From contig NZ_SAYU02000029.1 of the NCBI RefSeq assembly GCF_004025965.2, positions 12,934-46,068 on the forward strand: a stretch of DNA of 33,135 bases, written 5' to 3'. The translations under genes were made by a program, and so were the position numbers. The notes beneath the pieces are model-generated. The model was not told the origin of the DNA, did no database searches, and worked only from the letters and a program-made list of their open reading frames with translations. Source of the stretch: Phycicoccus flavus. Its GTDB lineage: Bacteria; Actinomycetota; Actinomycetes; Actinomycetales; Dermatophilaceae. Every line of letters starts with the position of its first letter. The first letter of the stretch is position 1. This document shows positions 14,567 to 21,810 of the stretch, piece after piece.

Positions 14567-15047
14567 GGGTGGCTCCTTCGTCGAGCAGCGCGGCCAGGGC
14601 GGCGCGGCCTCGCGAGAGGCGGGCCTTCACCGTGCCGACCGGGGCGCGGGTCTCCGCGGCCACCTCGTCGACCGACAGGTCCGCGATGTGATGCAGGACG
14701 ATGGCCCGCCGCTGCGCCTCCGGGATCCGGCGGAGGGCCTCGACGAGCGCCGTGCGCTTCTCGTCCGGGCCGTCCGTGGTCACGGGGAGCCCGACAGCGC
14801 GGTCGCCGGCGCGGGAGTCCATCCGGTGGCGCCGCCACCGCGAGACGGCCAGCCGGTGGGCCGTCGTCCGGACCCAGGCGTCCCGCCCGCGGGCGTCGTC
14901 GAGCCTCCGTCGGCGGGCCCAGGCCCGGATGAACGCCTCCTGGACGCAGTCGCGGGCCTCCTCCTCGTTCCCCGTCATCGCGTGCACCTGGCGCACGATC
15001 CGGGGGAAGGCAGCCTCGTACCAGGCGTCGAACTCGTCGGCGTCCAT
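14559..15047 (-). CDS. SigE-family ECF RNA polymerase sigma factor
   Basis: The protein is 162 aa, typical for the short SigE family, with only regions sigma2 and sigma4. Sigma2 runs ~5-72 (FDAWYEAAFPRIVRQVHAMT, then CVQEAFIRAWARRRRL, and a WVRTTAHRLAVSRWRR end). Sigma4 runs ~100-158 (ALRRIPEAQRRAIVLHHIADL, then SVDEVAAETRAPVGTVKARL as the helix-turn-helix). It directs RNA polymerase to alternative promoters. ATG 15047 is set by the family start and a GGGAGG site about 10 bases upstream. The promoter at 15086-15111 has the same GCAACC-N16-CGTA elements as the one in front of the tandem sensor gene, which suggests autoregulation. Confidence 0.93.
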   Translation of the reverse strand: MDADEFDAWYEAAFPRIVRQVHAMTGNEEEARDCVQEAFIRAWARRRRLDDARGRDAWVRTTAHRLAVSRWRRHRMDSRAGDRAVGLPVTTDGPDEKRTALVEALRRIPEAQRRAIVLHHIADLSVDEVAAETRAPVGTVKARLSRGRAALAALLDEGATHA

Positions 15048-15085
15048 CCGGCGCTGCCTCCCTCTCCGGCCTCGTCCCACCCCTC

Positions 15086-15111
15086 TACGCACGGGACGGC
15101 CCCACGGTTGC
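15086..15111 (-). promoter_or_regulatory. ECF-type promoter of the sigma-factor gene
   Basis: Read on the minus strand: ATGCAACC (core GCAACC, 15106-15111), a 16-base spacer (15090-15105), then CGTA (15086-15089). GCAACC/CGTA resembles the GGAAC–CGT class of ECF promoters. The second copy is at 13598-13623. Confidence 0.7.
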
Positions 15112-15277
15112 ATCAGGACACAGGACGGTCCGGGACGCCGGTCCGCGTGCCGCTCGTCGCGATGGTGACGCGGATGATGGTCGGTGTGGATGGCGGACCG
15201 GCCCGGCGTCGACGTCGAAGACCTGCCACTCATGCGGGCCAGGACGGTGCGCGGCCGGGTCCGAGCGACTGTCGGGC

Positions 15278-15949
15278 TCAGCGGTCGACGAGGCCGTGCT
15301 CGTGGGCGAAGACGACGACCTGGACGCGGTCACGGAGGCCGAGCTTGCGCAGCAAGGCCCCGACGTGGGTCTTGACCGTCGACTCAGAAGCGAACACGTC
15401 CGCCGCGATCTCGGCGTTGGAGCGTCCCCGCGCCACCCCCGCGAAGACCTCGAGCTCGCGGTCGGTGAGGGTCGTGAACGCCGGTGGCACGGGGCGATCG
15501 GGGACGACGAGACCGGCCATGAGGACGGCCAGGTCCGTGGGGGCGAGGACCCCGTTGCCGGCGTGGACGGTGCGGATCGCCTCGTGCAGTCGCTGCGGGG
15601 ACACGTCCTTGAGGAGGAACCCGCTGGCACCGTGCTGGATCGCGGTCGCGGCCCGGTCGTCGAGGTCGAAGGTCGTGAGGACAACGACGCGCACCGGCAC
15701 CGTCCGACGCTCCACCCGTTCGGGCAGGAGGATCTGGCGGGTCGCCTCGACCCCGTCCATCTCCGGCATCCTCATGTCCATCAGGACGACGTCGGGCTCC
15801 AGCCGGTCGACCGCCTCCAGCGCCTCGAGCCCGTCGGCGGCCTGCCCGACGACCTCGAGGTCCGGAGCGCCGCCGACGATGACCGCGATCCCGGCCCTGA
15901 AGAGCTCCTGGTCGTCGACGAGGAGGACGCGGATCGGCCGGTCGCTCAT
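15278..15949 (-). CDS. NarL/FixJ-family response regulator
   Basis: The protein is 223 aa. The receiver domain (~5-120) has the acidic pocket D12-D13, phosphoacceptor D58 in VVLMDMRMPEMDG, the Thr of VVVLTTFD and the Lys of GFLLKDVSP. A LuxR-type helix-turn-helix (~155-215) follows: LTDRELEVFAGVARGRSNAEIA, then STVKTHVGALLRKLGLRDR. It binds DNA when phosphorylated, presumably by the kinase encoded just upstream. The ATG overlaps the kinase stop by 4 bases (15946-15949). Targets are not visible here, but the operon also encodes a cell-wall carboxypeptidase. Confidence 0.95.
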   Translation of the reverse strand: MSDRPIRVLLVDDQELFRAGIAVIVGGAPDLEVVGQAADGLEALEAVDRLEPDVVLMDMRMPEMDGVEATRQILLPERVERRTVPVRVVVLTTFDLDDRAATAIQHGASGFLLKDVSPQRLHEAIRTVHAGNGVLAPTDLAVLMAGLVVPDRPVPPAFTTLTDRELEVFAGVARGRSNAEIAADVFASESTVKTHVGALLRKLGLRDRVQVVVFAHEHGLVDR

Positions 15950-17229
15950 GAGCTCCCCACCGGGATCCACGCCGTGGCCGCGAAGCAGGGAACACCGTCC
16001 TGGACCACGCGGTCGACGCTCAAGGCCCCGCCGGCCGCGTGGAGTCGGTCGCTCATGCCGGGGATCCCGGTCCGAGCCGTGCTGGTTCCGTCGATCACCT
16101 CTGCCACGTCGGTCACGTCGTCGTCGACCGTGTTGGTCACCCGAAGGACGACGTGGCGTGGGGCGGACGGTGTCGGCCACCATCTCTCCACTCGGACGGG
16201 TCCGCGGTCGTCGCCGTGCCGGACGGCGTTCGTCAGCATCTCTTGCAGCACCCTCGAGGAGACGACAGCCTGGTCGGGTGGCAGCGGCCGCGGTGGGCCG
16301 TGGTCGCTCACCTCCACGACGTGCCCGGCGCTGCGGACCCCGGCGACGAGCTCGCCGAGCCGGTCGCTGTCACGCGGGGTGCCGTCGGCCGACGCGCCGA
16401 GCACCTGCTTGACCTCGACCAGGGAGGATCGAGCGGCGCCGGCGATCGTCGTCAGCACCTGCTGGACCTGCTCGGGGTCGTCGCGCAGGTAGCGACCCGA
16501 CTCGGCCTGCGCGAGGATGACGGTGAGGGAGTGGCCGACGACGTCGTGCACGTCCCGGGCGAGACGCGCCCGGCCTTCTTGCAGAGTCGCCATCTCGGCG
16601 GCCCGTCGCCGCTCCTCGGCCGCCTCCTCGGCGGCTACCTGCGCCTCGCGCGCCGCCGCCTCGGAGCGTCGGGCCCGGGTGAGGGACCTGACGACCAGCC
16701 CGGCTAGCCAGAACGAGCTGAGCGCGAGCAGGCCGACCACTCCCGCGGACACCCGGAGGCTGAGGCCGCCGGTCGTGACGTCGGACAGGAGCGACAGCAG
16801 GAGGTCCTGGGCCAGGGCGCCGCCGAGGTCGTCGCGGGACACGAGCCTGAGGACGACCAGGGCGAGGAGCGGGATCGAGAGTCCCGCAGCCGCGACGGCG
16901 AGTGGGCGGCCCCAGCGGGCCGCGCCGTAGAGGACGAGGACGACGGCGACCTGGACCGCGAGAAACGGACCGCCCGCGGCGACCTGGCCGGCGAGGCACG
17001 ACCACGAGATGGTCAGTGCGACGACCGGGTGGCGGCCCATGAGCGCGACGGCCGCCACGACGGCGAGGATCACGACGACCTCGGCCACAGTCGTGGGCCC
17101 CACGGTCACTCCGACAAGAGCGACGTCGAAGACACCGACGACGGAGACGATGACGGCCAGCGTCACGCCCGGCCACCACGGTGCCCGCGCAGCCTCGTGC
17201 ACCTCCGCGGCGTGGGGGTCGACGCTCAC
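15946..17229 (-). CDS. Sensor histidine kinase, HisKA_3 (NarX/DesK-like) type
   Basis: The protein is 427 aa. The N-terminal half is a membrane sensor of about five to six hydrophobic helices (~20-185) with little outside the membrane, followed by a coiled-coil linker (ARRSEAAAREAQVAAEEAAEE). The dimerisation helix carries the phosphorylated H228 in LARDVHDVVGHSLT. The ATPase domain has an N-box (QEMLTNAVRHG) and a G-box (TGIPGMSDRLHAAGG). The short loops suggest a signal sensed in or at the membrane. The GTG start (17227-17229) directly abuts the TAG stop of the carboxypeptidase gene, and the stop overlaps the regulator start, so all three are one operon. Confidence 0.92.
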   Translation of the reverse strand: MSVDPHAAEVHEAARAPWWPGVTLAVIVSVVGVFDVALVGVTVGPTTVAEVVVILAVVAAVALMGRHPVVALTISWSCLAGQVAAGGPFLAVQVAVVLVLYGAARWGRPLAVAAAGLSIPLLALVVLRLVSRDDLGGALAQDLLLSLLSDVTTGGLSLRVSAGVVGLLALSSFWLAGLVVRSLTRARRSEAAAREAQVAAEEAAEERRRAAEMATLQEGRARLARDVHDVVGHSLTVILAQAESGRYLRDDPEQVQQVLTTIAGAARSSLVEVKQVLGASADGTPRDSDRLGELVAGVRSAGHVVEVSDHGPPRPLPPDQAVVSSRVLQEMLTNAVRHGDDRGPVRVERWWPTPSAPRHVVLRVTNTVDDDVTDVAEVIDGTSTARTGIPGMSDRLHAAGGALSVDRVVQDGVPCFAATAWIPVGSS

Positions 17230-17871
17230 CTACGCATTGTCCCGCATGGGTGGGCAGGTACCGCCGTCCTCGGGGGCGAGCCGCTCGAAGTGCCACGGTT
17301 CGTTGCGGTAGACCCGGCACAGTCCCCACCGCGCGCCGTGCGCCTCGAGCCAGTCGCGGGCTGCCTGCGGGCCGACGTCGACCGCGCGGCCCGTGACGTG
17401 TTCGGACTCGTCGGGAGGCAGGACCCACTTGTGCGCCTCCTCGACGCTGCCGTAGCGCACCACCGCCTCGTCGAAGAGCTGCTGCTGGTGCGCGGCGCTC
17501 CGCCACCCGGACGTCACGACGATCTCGATCCCCTCCGCGGCCGCGGCGGCCCGGGCGTGGTCGAGCGCGTGCTCGAGGGCGGGATCCAGACCCCCCTCGT
17601 CCGAGTCGTCGTACGTGACTCCGGCCTCGCGGGCGGCCCTCGCCGTCTCGGGCGCGGTCGCCTGCCGCGCGTCCACGGCGTCCTCGATCGCCGGGACGAG
17701 CCGTCCGCCGACCGCGAGGACCGGCACGGCGACGAGTGCCACGGCGAGGACGACGACGGCCCGTGCGGCGATGCGGTAGGGACCGACGCTCCGGCGGCTC
17801 CGTGGATCGTCGTGGGCCGACGGTCGACGGAGGGCGGAGGTGTCACGAGGCGGGTAGACGGTGCGGTTCAT
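17230..17871 (-). CDS. M15-family D-alanyl-D-alanine carboxypeptidase (VanY-like)
   Basis: The protein is 213 aa. A basic cytosolic tail and one membrane helix (~34-55) anchor it with the catalytic domain outside. The zinc-peptidase signature is complete: SGWRSAAHQQQLFDEA, SEHVTGRAVD with H158 and D165, and EPWHFE with E191 and H194. The family removes the terminal D-Ala from peptidoglycan stem peptides; VanY lowers glycopeptide binding this way. It is first in an operon with a kinase and a regulator, which suggests wall-stress control. The regulator is NarL-type, unlike VanR. The start at 17871 is supported by TAGCGT 7 bases upstream (leaderless). A resistance role is an inference; ordinary wall remodelling is as likely. 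Confidence 0.88.
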   Translation of the reverse strand: MNRTVYPPRDTSALRRPSAHDDPRSRRSVGPYRIAARAVVVLAVALVAVPVLAVGGRLVPAIEDAVDARQATAPETARAAREAGVTYDDSDEGGLDPALEHALDHARAAAAAEGIEIVVTSGWRSAAHQQQLFDEAVVRYGSVEEAHKWVLPPDESEHVTGRAVDVGPQAARDWLEAHGARWGLCRVYRNEPWHFERLAPEDGGTCPPMRDNA

Positions 17872-17884
17872 GGCGACGACGCTA
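17872..17884 (-). promoter_or_regulatory. Probable leaderless promoter of the vanY-like operon
   Basis: On the minus strand TAGCGT (17879-17884) lies exactly 7 bases before ATG 17871, and there is no Shine-Dalgarno between them. Confidence 0.5.
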
Positions 17885-18237
17885 GGGAGCGCGAGACCAC
17901 GGATCCTCCACCTCGGGTGCCGACTGGATGGCCGCTGGTACCGATCAGCCAGTTCCGAGGACGTGGATTCCGGGGAGTGTGCCGAGGTGGCCGAGGACGA
18001 CCCGTCCGTCCCGGACGTGTCGGCGCCGGTCGGAGCGCACGATGTCGAGCAGTCACCGATCGTGCGCCACGTGGGCGGCGGCTCACGCCCTGCGGTCTCC
18101 GCGCGCAGGCGTCGCTCCCGCAGCGGCACCGAAGTGGTCGGACCGAGATGTCCTACGGCTACCCCGGCCGCGACCGGCAGCCCGGTCATAGGGCATCCGT
18201 GGCCTCGTCCGTCCACGGAGGTCCCATCGGACGGACC
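17885..18237. other. Non-coding stretch upstream of the tRNA fragment
   Basis: About 350 bases with no recognisable gene. Minus-strand ORFs that run through it are extensions or shadows. It contains small inverted repeats (CCGTGG/CCACGG near 18198-18219; GGTCC/GGACC near 18220-18237) but no tRNA 5' half, although a tRNA 3' end follows. Confidence 0.45.
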
Positions 18238-18265
18238 GTCGGTTCGAGTCCGACCGGGGGAGCAC
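18238..18265 (+). pseudogene. tRNA-Asn 3' fragment (T-arm plus acceptor end)
   Basis: The 28 bases match positions 8802-8829 of and just past the intact tRNA-Asn, except for two changes. Those two bases (C18240 and G18252) pair with each other in the T-stem, where the intact gene has T and A. The T-stem GTCGG/CCGAC, loop TTCGAGT, acceptor strand CGGGGGA and the following GCAC are all present. No D-arm, anticodon arm or 5' acceptor is found upstream. A strong terminator follows, as after a real tRNA. It is a truncated second tRNA-Asn or an integration-site relic. Confidence 0.75.
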
Positions 18266-18266
18266 G

Positions 18267-18308
18267 ACGACGAGGGCCCGCATCGGGATCGGTGCGGGCC
18301 CTCGTCGT
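18267..18308. terminator. Strong bidirectional terminator
   Basis: A 16-bp perfect stem (18267-18282 with 18293-18308) has a 10-base loop. It lies between the tRNA fragment on the plus strand and the 3' end of the minus-strand transporter operon (stop at 18320), so it probably serves both. Confidence 0.8.
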
Positions 18309-18319
18309 GGCGGGAACGC

Positions 18320-19276
18320 TCAGCCCAGCTGGCCGCCGCCGGCGCCGGCGGGATCGAGGTTCTGGACGTTCTTCCCGCCGATGCCGGAGCTCGGCATCGC
18401 GCCGGTGCCGCCCGGGGCGCCGGGCATGGCGTTGGTCGTGCTGCTCCCGCCGCGCCGACGACGCTTCATCCAGGTCTCGACGAACCCGGCGACCTTGGTC
18501 AGCGAGTAGTTGATGACGATGAAGATCAGGGCGACGACGATGTACGCGGGGATGACGTTGGCGTAGGCCGAGCCCAGCGTGCGTCCGCCCTGGGTGAGCA
18601 GCTCGGGGTAGAGGACGATCGTGCCGAGCGCGGTGTCCTTGAGGACGACGACGAGCTGGCCGATGAGGGCCGGGAGCATCGCCCGCAGCGCCTGCGGCAG
18701 CTGGATCGAGCGCAGGGTCTGCGAGGGGGTGAGGCCCACCGACAGCCCGGCCTCGGACTGCCCCTTGGGCAGCGAGTGCACCCCGGAGCGGACGAGCTCG
18801 GCGATGACCGAGCCGTTGTACAGGGTGAGCCCGAGGACGACGGCGGCCAGCGGCGCGAGGTCGCTCGGTAGCCACGTCGAGCGGGCGAAGAAGCCGAAGA
18901 AGAAGAAGACCATCATGAGCAGCACGGGGACCGAGCGGAAGAACTCGACGACGACGCTGCACACCCAGCGCACCGGCCTGCTCTCCGACAGGCGGCCCAT
19001 GCCGAACGCGATCCCGAAGACGCCGGCGAGGACCATCGAGATGGCGGCCGCCTTGAGGGTGGCCCACAGCCCCGGGAGGATGTAGGACGTCCACACCGCG
19101 GGGTCGGTGAAGTACGGGGTCCACAGGTAGCTCTCGAGCTGCCCGGTCTCGGACATCTTCCCGTAGACGAGCCAGGCGATGACGAGGACGAGGACGACGC
19201 CCACCCCGGTGAGGACGTTGTGCCGCAGCCGGGCCTTCGGGCCCGGCGCGTCGAACAGGACGCTCTCGGCGCTCAT
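18320..19276 (-). CDS. gluD: Glutamate-type amino-acid ABC transporter permease
   Basis: The protein is 318 aa. It is an inner-membrane permease of the His/Glu/Gln family with five or more helices and the EAA loop that docks the ATPase (SEAGLSVGLTPSQTLRSIQLPQAL). The N-terminal ~35 residues and first helix (VLTGVGVVLVLVIAWLVYG) are a normal extension for GluD. The C-terminus is a long Gly/Pro/Ser tail after MKRRRRGGSS, cytosolic and probably disordered. It works with the other permease (GluC), the ATPase and the lipoprotein. The ATG overlaps the gluC stop by 4 bases (19273-19276). It is the last gene of the operon and ends at a strong hairpin. Confidence 0.88.
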   Translation of the reverse strand: MSAESVLFDAPGPKARLRHNVLTGVGVVLVLVIAWLVYGKMSETGQLESYLWTPYFTDPAVWTSYILPGLWATLKAAAISMVLAGVFGIAFGMGRLSESRPVRWVCSVVVEFFRSVPVLLMMVFFFFGFFARSTWLPSDLAPLAAVVLGLTLYNGSVIAELVRSGVHSLPKGQSEAGLSVGLTPSQTLRSIQLPQALRAMLPALIGQLVVVLKDTALGTIVLYPELLTQGGRTLGSAYANVIPAYIVVALIFIVINYSLTKVAGFVETWMKRRRRGGSSTTNAMPGAPGGTGAMPSSGIGGKNVQNLDPAGAGGGQLG

Positions 19277-19938
19277 CGCTTCACCGCCAGCCGCCGCGAG
19301 AGGTTGGTCGTCGCGATCCCCAGCGGCAGGGTGAGGATGACGAAGCCGAGAGCGAAGATGAAGAAGGTCCCGAGGCTCGCGCCCTCGTTCTCGGTGATCT
19401 GCGCCAGGAGGCCGGCGGACTCGGCGGTGCCGAGGATGACCGCCGCCACCGTCGTGTTCTTGATGAGGGCGATGAGGGTGGAGCCGAGCGGGGCGATGGC
19501 GCCGCGGAATGCCTGGGGCAGCAGCACCTCCCGCATCGACTGGCCGAAGGTCAGCCCGATGGACCGGGCCGCCTCGGCCTGGCCGGCGGGGATGGTGTTG
19601 ACGCCGCTGCGCAGGGCCTCGCAGACGAAGGCCGCGTGGTAGACGGCGAGCATGATGACCGCCCACCAGTAGGCGTTGCGCGTGGCCTGGTCCGAGATGG
19701 ACAGCCCGAGGACGAAGCTGAGGCCGAGGATGCTCGAGGCCATGAGCAGCGTGAGCGGGGTGTTGCGGATGAGGTTGACGTACAGCGACCCGATGACGCG
19801 CAGCACGCCGACGGGGGAGACCCGGAACACCGCGACGACGGTGCCGATGACCAGCGCCCCGACCGCGGACAGGACGGACAGCTGGATCGTCACCCAGAAG
19901 GCGCCGAGGATGTCGTAGTTGCGCAGGATGTCGACCAT
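19273..19938 (-). CDS. gluC: Glutamate-type amino-acid ABC transporter permease
   Basis: The protein is 221 aa. It is a polar amino-acid permease with about five membrane helices, NTPLTLLM near residue 70 and the EAA motif (AEAARSIGLTFGQSMREVLLPQAF). Length and motif order fit GluC. The start at 19938 is set by AAAGGTGA just upstream; an in-frame extension to 19986 lacks support and would enter the hairpin region. It forms a heterodimeric channel with GluD. The stem-loop between it and the binding-protein gene may lower its expression. Confidence 0.9.
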   Translation of the reverse strand: MVDILRNYDILGAFWVTIQLSVLSAVGALVIGTVVAVFRVSPVGVLRVIGSLYVNLIRNTPLTLLMASSILGLSFVLGLSISDQATRNAYWWAVIMLAVYHAAFVCEALRSGVNTIPAGQAEAARSIGLTFGQSMREVLLPQAFRGAIAPLGSTLIALIKNTTVAAVILGTAESAGLLAQITENEGASLGTFFIFALGFVILTLPLGIATTNLSRRLAVKR

Positions 19939-19984
19939 CGCGTCACCTTTCGGCCGGGGGCAGGTGCGGGGCCCGAGCCCCGGC

Positions 19985-20015
19985 ACCGCCCGCGCCGATC
20001 GTCGGCGTGGGCGGT
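19985..20015 (-). other. Intercistronic stem-loop between gluB and gluC
   Basis: A 14-bp stem (19985-19998 with 20002-20015, one G·T) has a 3-base loop. A second inverted repeat, GGTGC-GGGGC against GCCCC-G-GCACC, lies beside it at about 19961-19985. Such structures after binding-protein genes often protect that mRNA segment or partly terminate transcription, giving more binding protein than permease. Confidence 0.65.
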
Positions 20016-20037
20016 ACTCGGGTCGTGGGCGGGTGGG

Positions 20038-20889
20038 TCAGGAGCAGGCGTCCGGGGTGGGCGGGTTGCCCGCCGGCGGCTTGTAGCCGGCCGCGCCGAG
20101 GTTGTCGTCGACCGCGGTCTGCCAGTCGCCGTCGTTGATCATCTTCTTGATGGCGTCGGTGACCTTGGTGCACATCTCGGTGTCGCCCTTCTTGAGGCCG
20201 ATGCCGTAGCGCTCCTCGGAGAACGGCGCCCCGACGACCTTGAGCTTGCCCTTGTACTGGTCCTGGCTGGCGTAGCCGGCGAGGATCGTGTCGTCGGTGG
20301 TCAGCGCGTCGACCGCGCCGGAGACGAGACCGGCGACGCACTCGGAGTACGTCGCGAACTCCTGGAGGTTGACGCCGGGCACCTTGTCCTTGACCTTCTG
20401 GGCCGAGGTGGACCCCGTGACCGAGCACAGCTTCTTGCCGTCGAGGGTGTCCGGGCCGGTGATCGAGGAGTCGTCGGAGCGGACGAGCAGGTCCTGGCCG
20501 GCGATGAAGTACGGGCCGGCGAACGAGACCTTCTGCTTGCGCTCGTCGGTGATGGAGTACGTGGCGACGACCATGTCGACCTGACCGGTGGAGATCAGCG
20601 TCTCGCGCTGGGCGCTCGGCGCCTGGACCCACTCGATCTTGTCGGCGTCGTAGCCGAGCTGCTGCGCGACGTACGTGGCGACGTCGACGTCCATGCCGGT
20701 GTACTCGTTGCCCTTCTTCAGGCCGAGACCGGGCTGGTCGAACTTGATGCCGATCTTGATGCCGTCGCCGCCGCCGCTGTCGCCCGAGCCGCCGCTGCCG
20801 CCGGAGCCGCCGTCGTCGGATCCGCAGGCACTCGCGGTGAGCGCGAGGACCGCCGCCGCGGCGACGAGTCCGAACCGGGTGCTCTTCAT
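20038..20889 (-). CDS. gluB: Glutamate-binding lipoprotein of the ABC transporter
   Basis: The protein is 283 aa. A lipoprotein signal (MKSTRFGLVAAAAVLALTASAC, lipobox LTASAC, Cys22) anchors it to the outer face of the membrane, followed by a Gly/Ser/Asp-rich tether. The body is a type-3 solute-binding fold: IKIGIKFDQPGLGLKKGNEY, DVDVATYVAQQLGY, then VDMVVATYSITDERK and the ligand-binding FAGPYFIAGQDLLV. It captures acidic amino acids, most likely glutamate by synteny with gluABCD. The ribosome site AGGAGG is strong. It sits between the ATPase and permease genes, with stem-loops downstream. Confidence 0.9.
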   Translation of the reverse strand: MKSTRFGLVAAAAVLALTASACGSDDGGSGGSGGSGDSGGGDGIKIGIKFDQPGLGLKKGNEYTGMDVDVATYVAQQLGYDADKIEWVQAPSAQRETLISTGQVDMVVATYSITDERKQKVSFAGPYFIAGQDLLVRSDDSSITGPDTLDGKKLCSVTGSTSAQKVKDKVPGVNLQEFATYSECVAGLVSGAVDALTTDDTILAGYASQDQYKGKLKVVGAPFSEERYGIGLKKGDTEMCTKVTDAIKKMINDGDWQTAVDDNLGAAGYKPPAGNPPTPDACS

Positions 20890-20952
20890 CGGTGTTGTCC
20901 TCCTGGTTGGGTGTGACTCGTGGTCGTCGGTGGCCCCTGTCGGCCGCCGAGG

Positions 20953-21693
20953 TCAGTGGGTGAGGATCTTCCCGAGGAAGTCCTTGGCACGGTCGCTCGT
21001 GGGGTTGGTGAAGAACTCCTCCGGCGTCGCCTGCTCGACGATCTGACCGTCGGAGAGGAACACGACCCGGTTCGCCGCCTTGCGGGCGAACCCCATCTCG
21101 TGGGTGACGACGATCATCGTCATGCCCGACTTCGCGAGCTCGACCATGACGTCGAGGACCTCGTTGATCATCTCGGGGTCCAGCGCGGAGGTCGGCTCGT
21201 CGAAGAGCATGACCTTGGGGTCCATCGCGAGCGAGCGGGCGATGGCGACGCGCTGCTGCTGTCCGCCCGAGAGCTGCGCCGGGTACTTCTCGGCCTGGTG
21301 GCCGATCCCGACCCGGTCGAGCAGCTCGCGGGCACGCTTCTCGGCGTCGGCCTTCTTCGTGCCCCGCACCTTGATCGGCCCGAGGGTGACGTTCTCGAGG
21401 ATCGTCTTGTGCGCGAAGAGGTTGAAGGACTGGAAGACCATGCCGACGTCGGCGCGCAGCGCGGCGAGCTCCTTGCCCTCCTCGGGCAGCTCCTTGCCGT
21501 CGATGCTGATCGAGCCGGACTCGAAGGTCTCCAGCCGGTTGATGGTCCGGCACAGCGTGGACTTCCCGGAGCCCGACGGGCCGATGAGGATGACGACCTC
21601 GCCCTTGTCGACCTCGAGGTTGATGTCCTGGAGCACGTGGAGGTCACCGAAATGCTTGTTGACGTCGCGCATCACGACGAGAGGCTCGCTCAT
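20953..21693 (-). CDS. gluA: Glutamate-type amino-acid ABC transporter ATP-binding protein
   Basis: The protein is 246 aa and complete. It has Walker [10 protein letters not shown], a Q-loop at VFQSFNLF, the signature LSGGQQQR, Walker [13 protein letters not shown] and the switch His in VVTHEMGF. It powers uptake by the GluC–GluD channel. It is the first gene of the gluABCD operon. ATG 21693 has no Shine-Dalgarno, but TAGGTT lies 8 bases upstream, so the message is probably leaderless. Confidence 0.93.
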   Translation of the reverse strand: MSEPLVVMRDVNKHFGDLHVLQDINLEVDKGEVVILIGPSGSGKSTLCRTINRLETFESGSISIDGKELPEEGKELAALRADVGMVFQSFNLFAHKTILENVTLGPIKVRGTKKADAEKRARELLDRVGIGHQAEKYPAQLSGGQQQRVAIARSLAMDPKVMLFDEPTSALDPEMINEVLDVMVELAKSGMTMIVVTHEMGFARKAANRVVFLSDGQIVEQATPEEFFTNPTSDRAKDFLGKILTH

Positions 21694-21707
21694 GCGAATG
21701 CAACCTA
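21694..21707 (-). promoter_or_regulatory. Probable leaderless promoter of gluABCD
   Basis: On the minus strand TAGGTT (21702-21707) is followed by 8 bases and the gluA ATG. The divergent FAD-oxidoreductase gene starts about 100 bases away. Confidence 0.45.
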
Positions 21708-21810
21708 GCCACGACGTCCGCTGTGAGGGAATCAGAGACGCGGGATTGCCGGGGAACGTGACCGATCCGAGACCTCGGCGCCGCGCGGCCGCTGCGGCAT
21801 GATGACGGCC

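Noticed and set aside
18160-18264. A complete but unusual long tRNA ending at 18262
   Set aside because: TACCCCG at 18160-18166 can pair imperfectly with the acceptor strand, but no D-arm or anticodon arm fits in between and the length would be over 100 bases.
18083-18283. Minus-strand ORF with LPRSDSNRRSV
   Set aside because: It reads through the antisense of the tRNA 3' fragment; there is no homology or coding bias beyond that.
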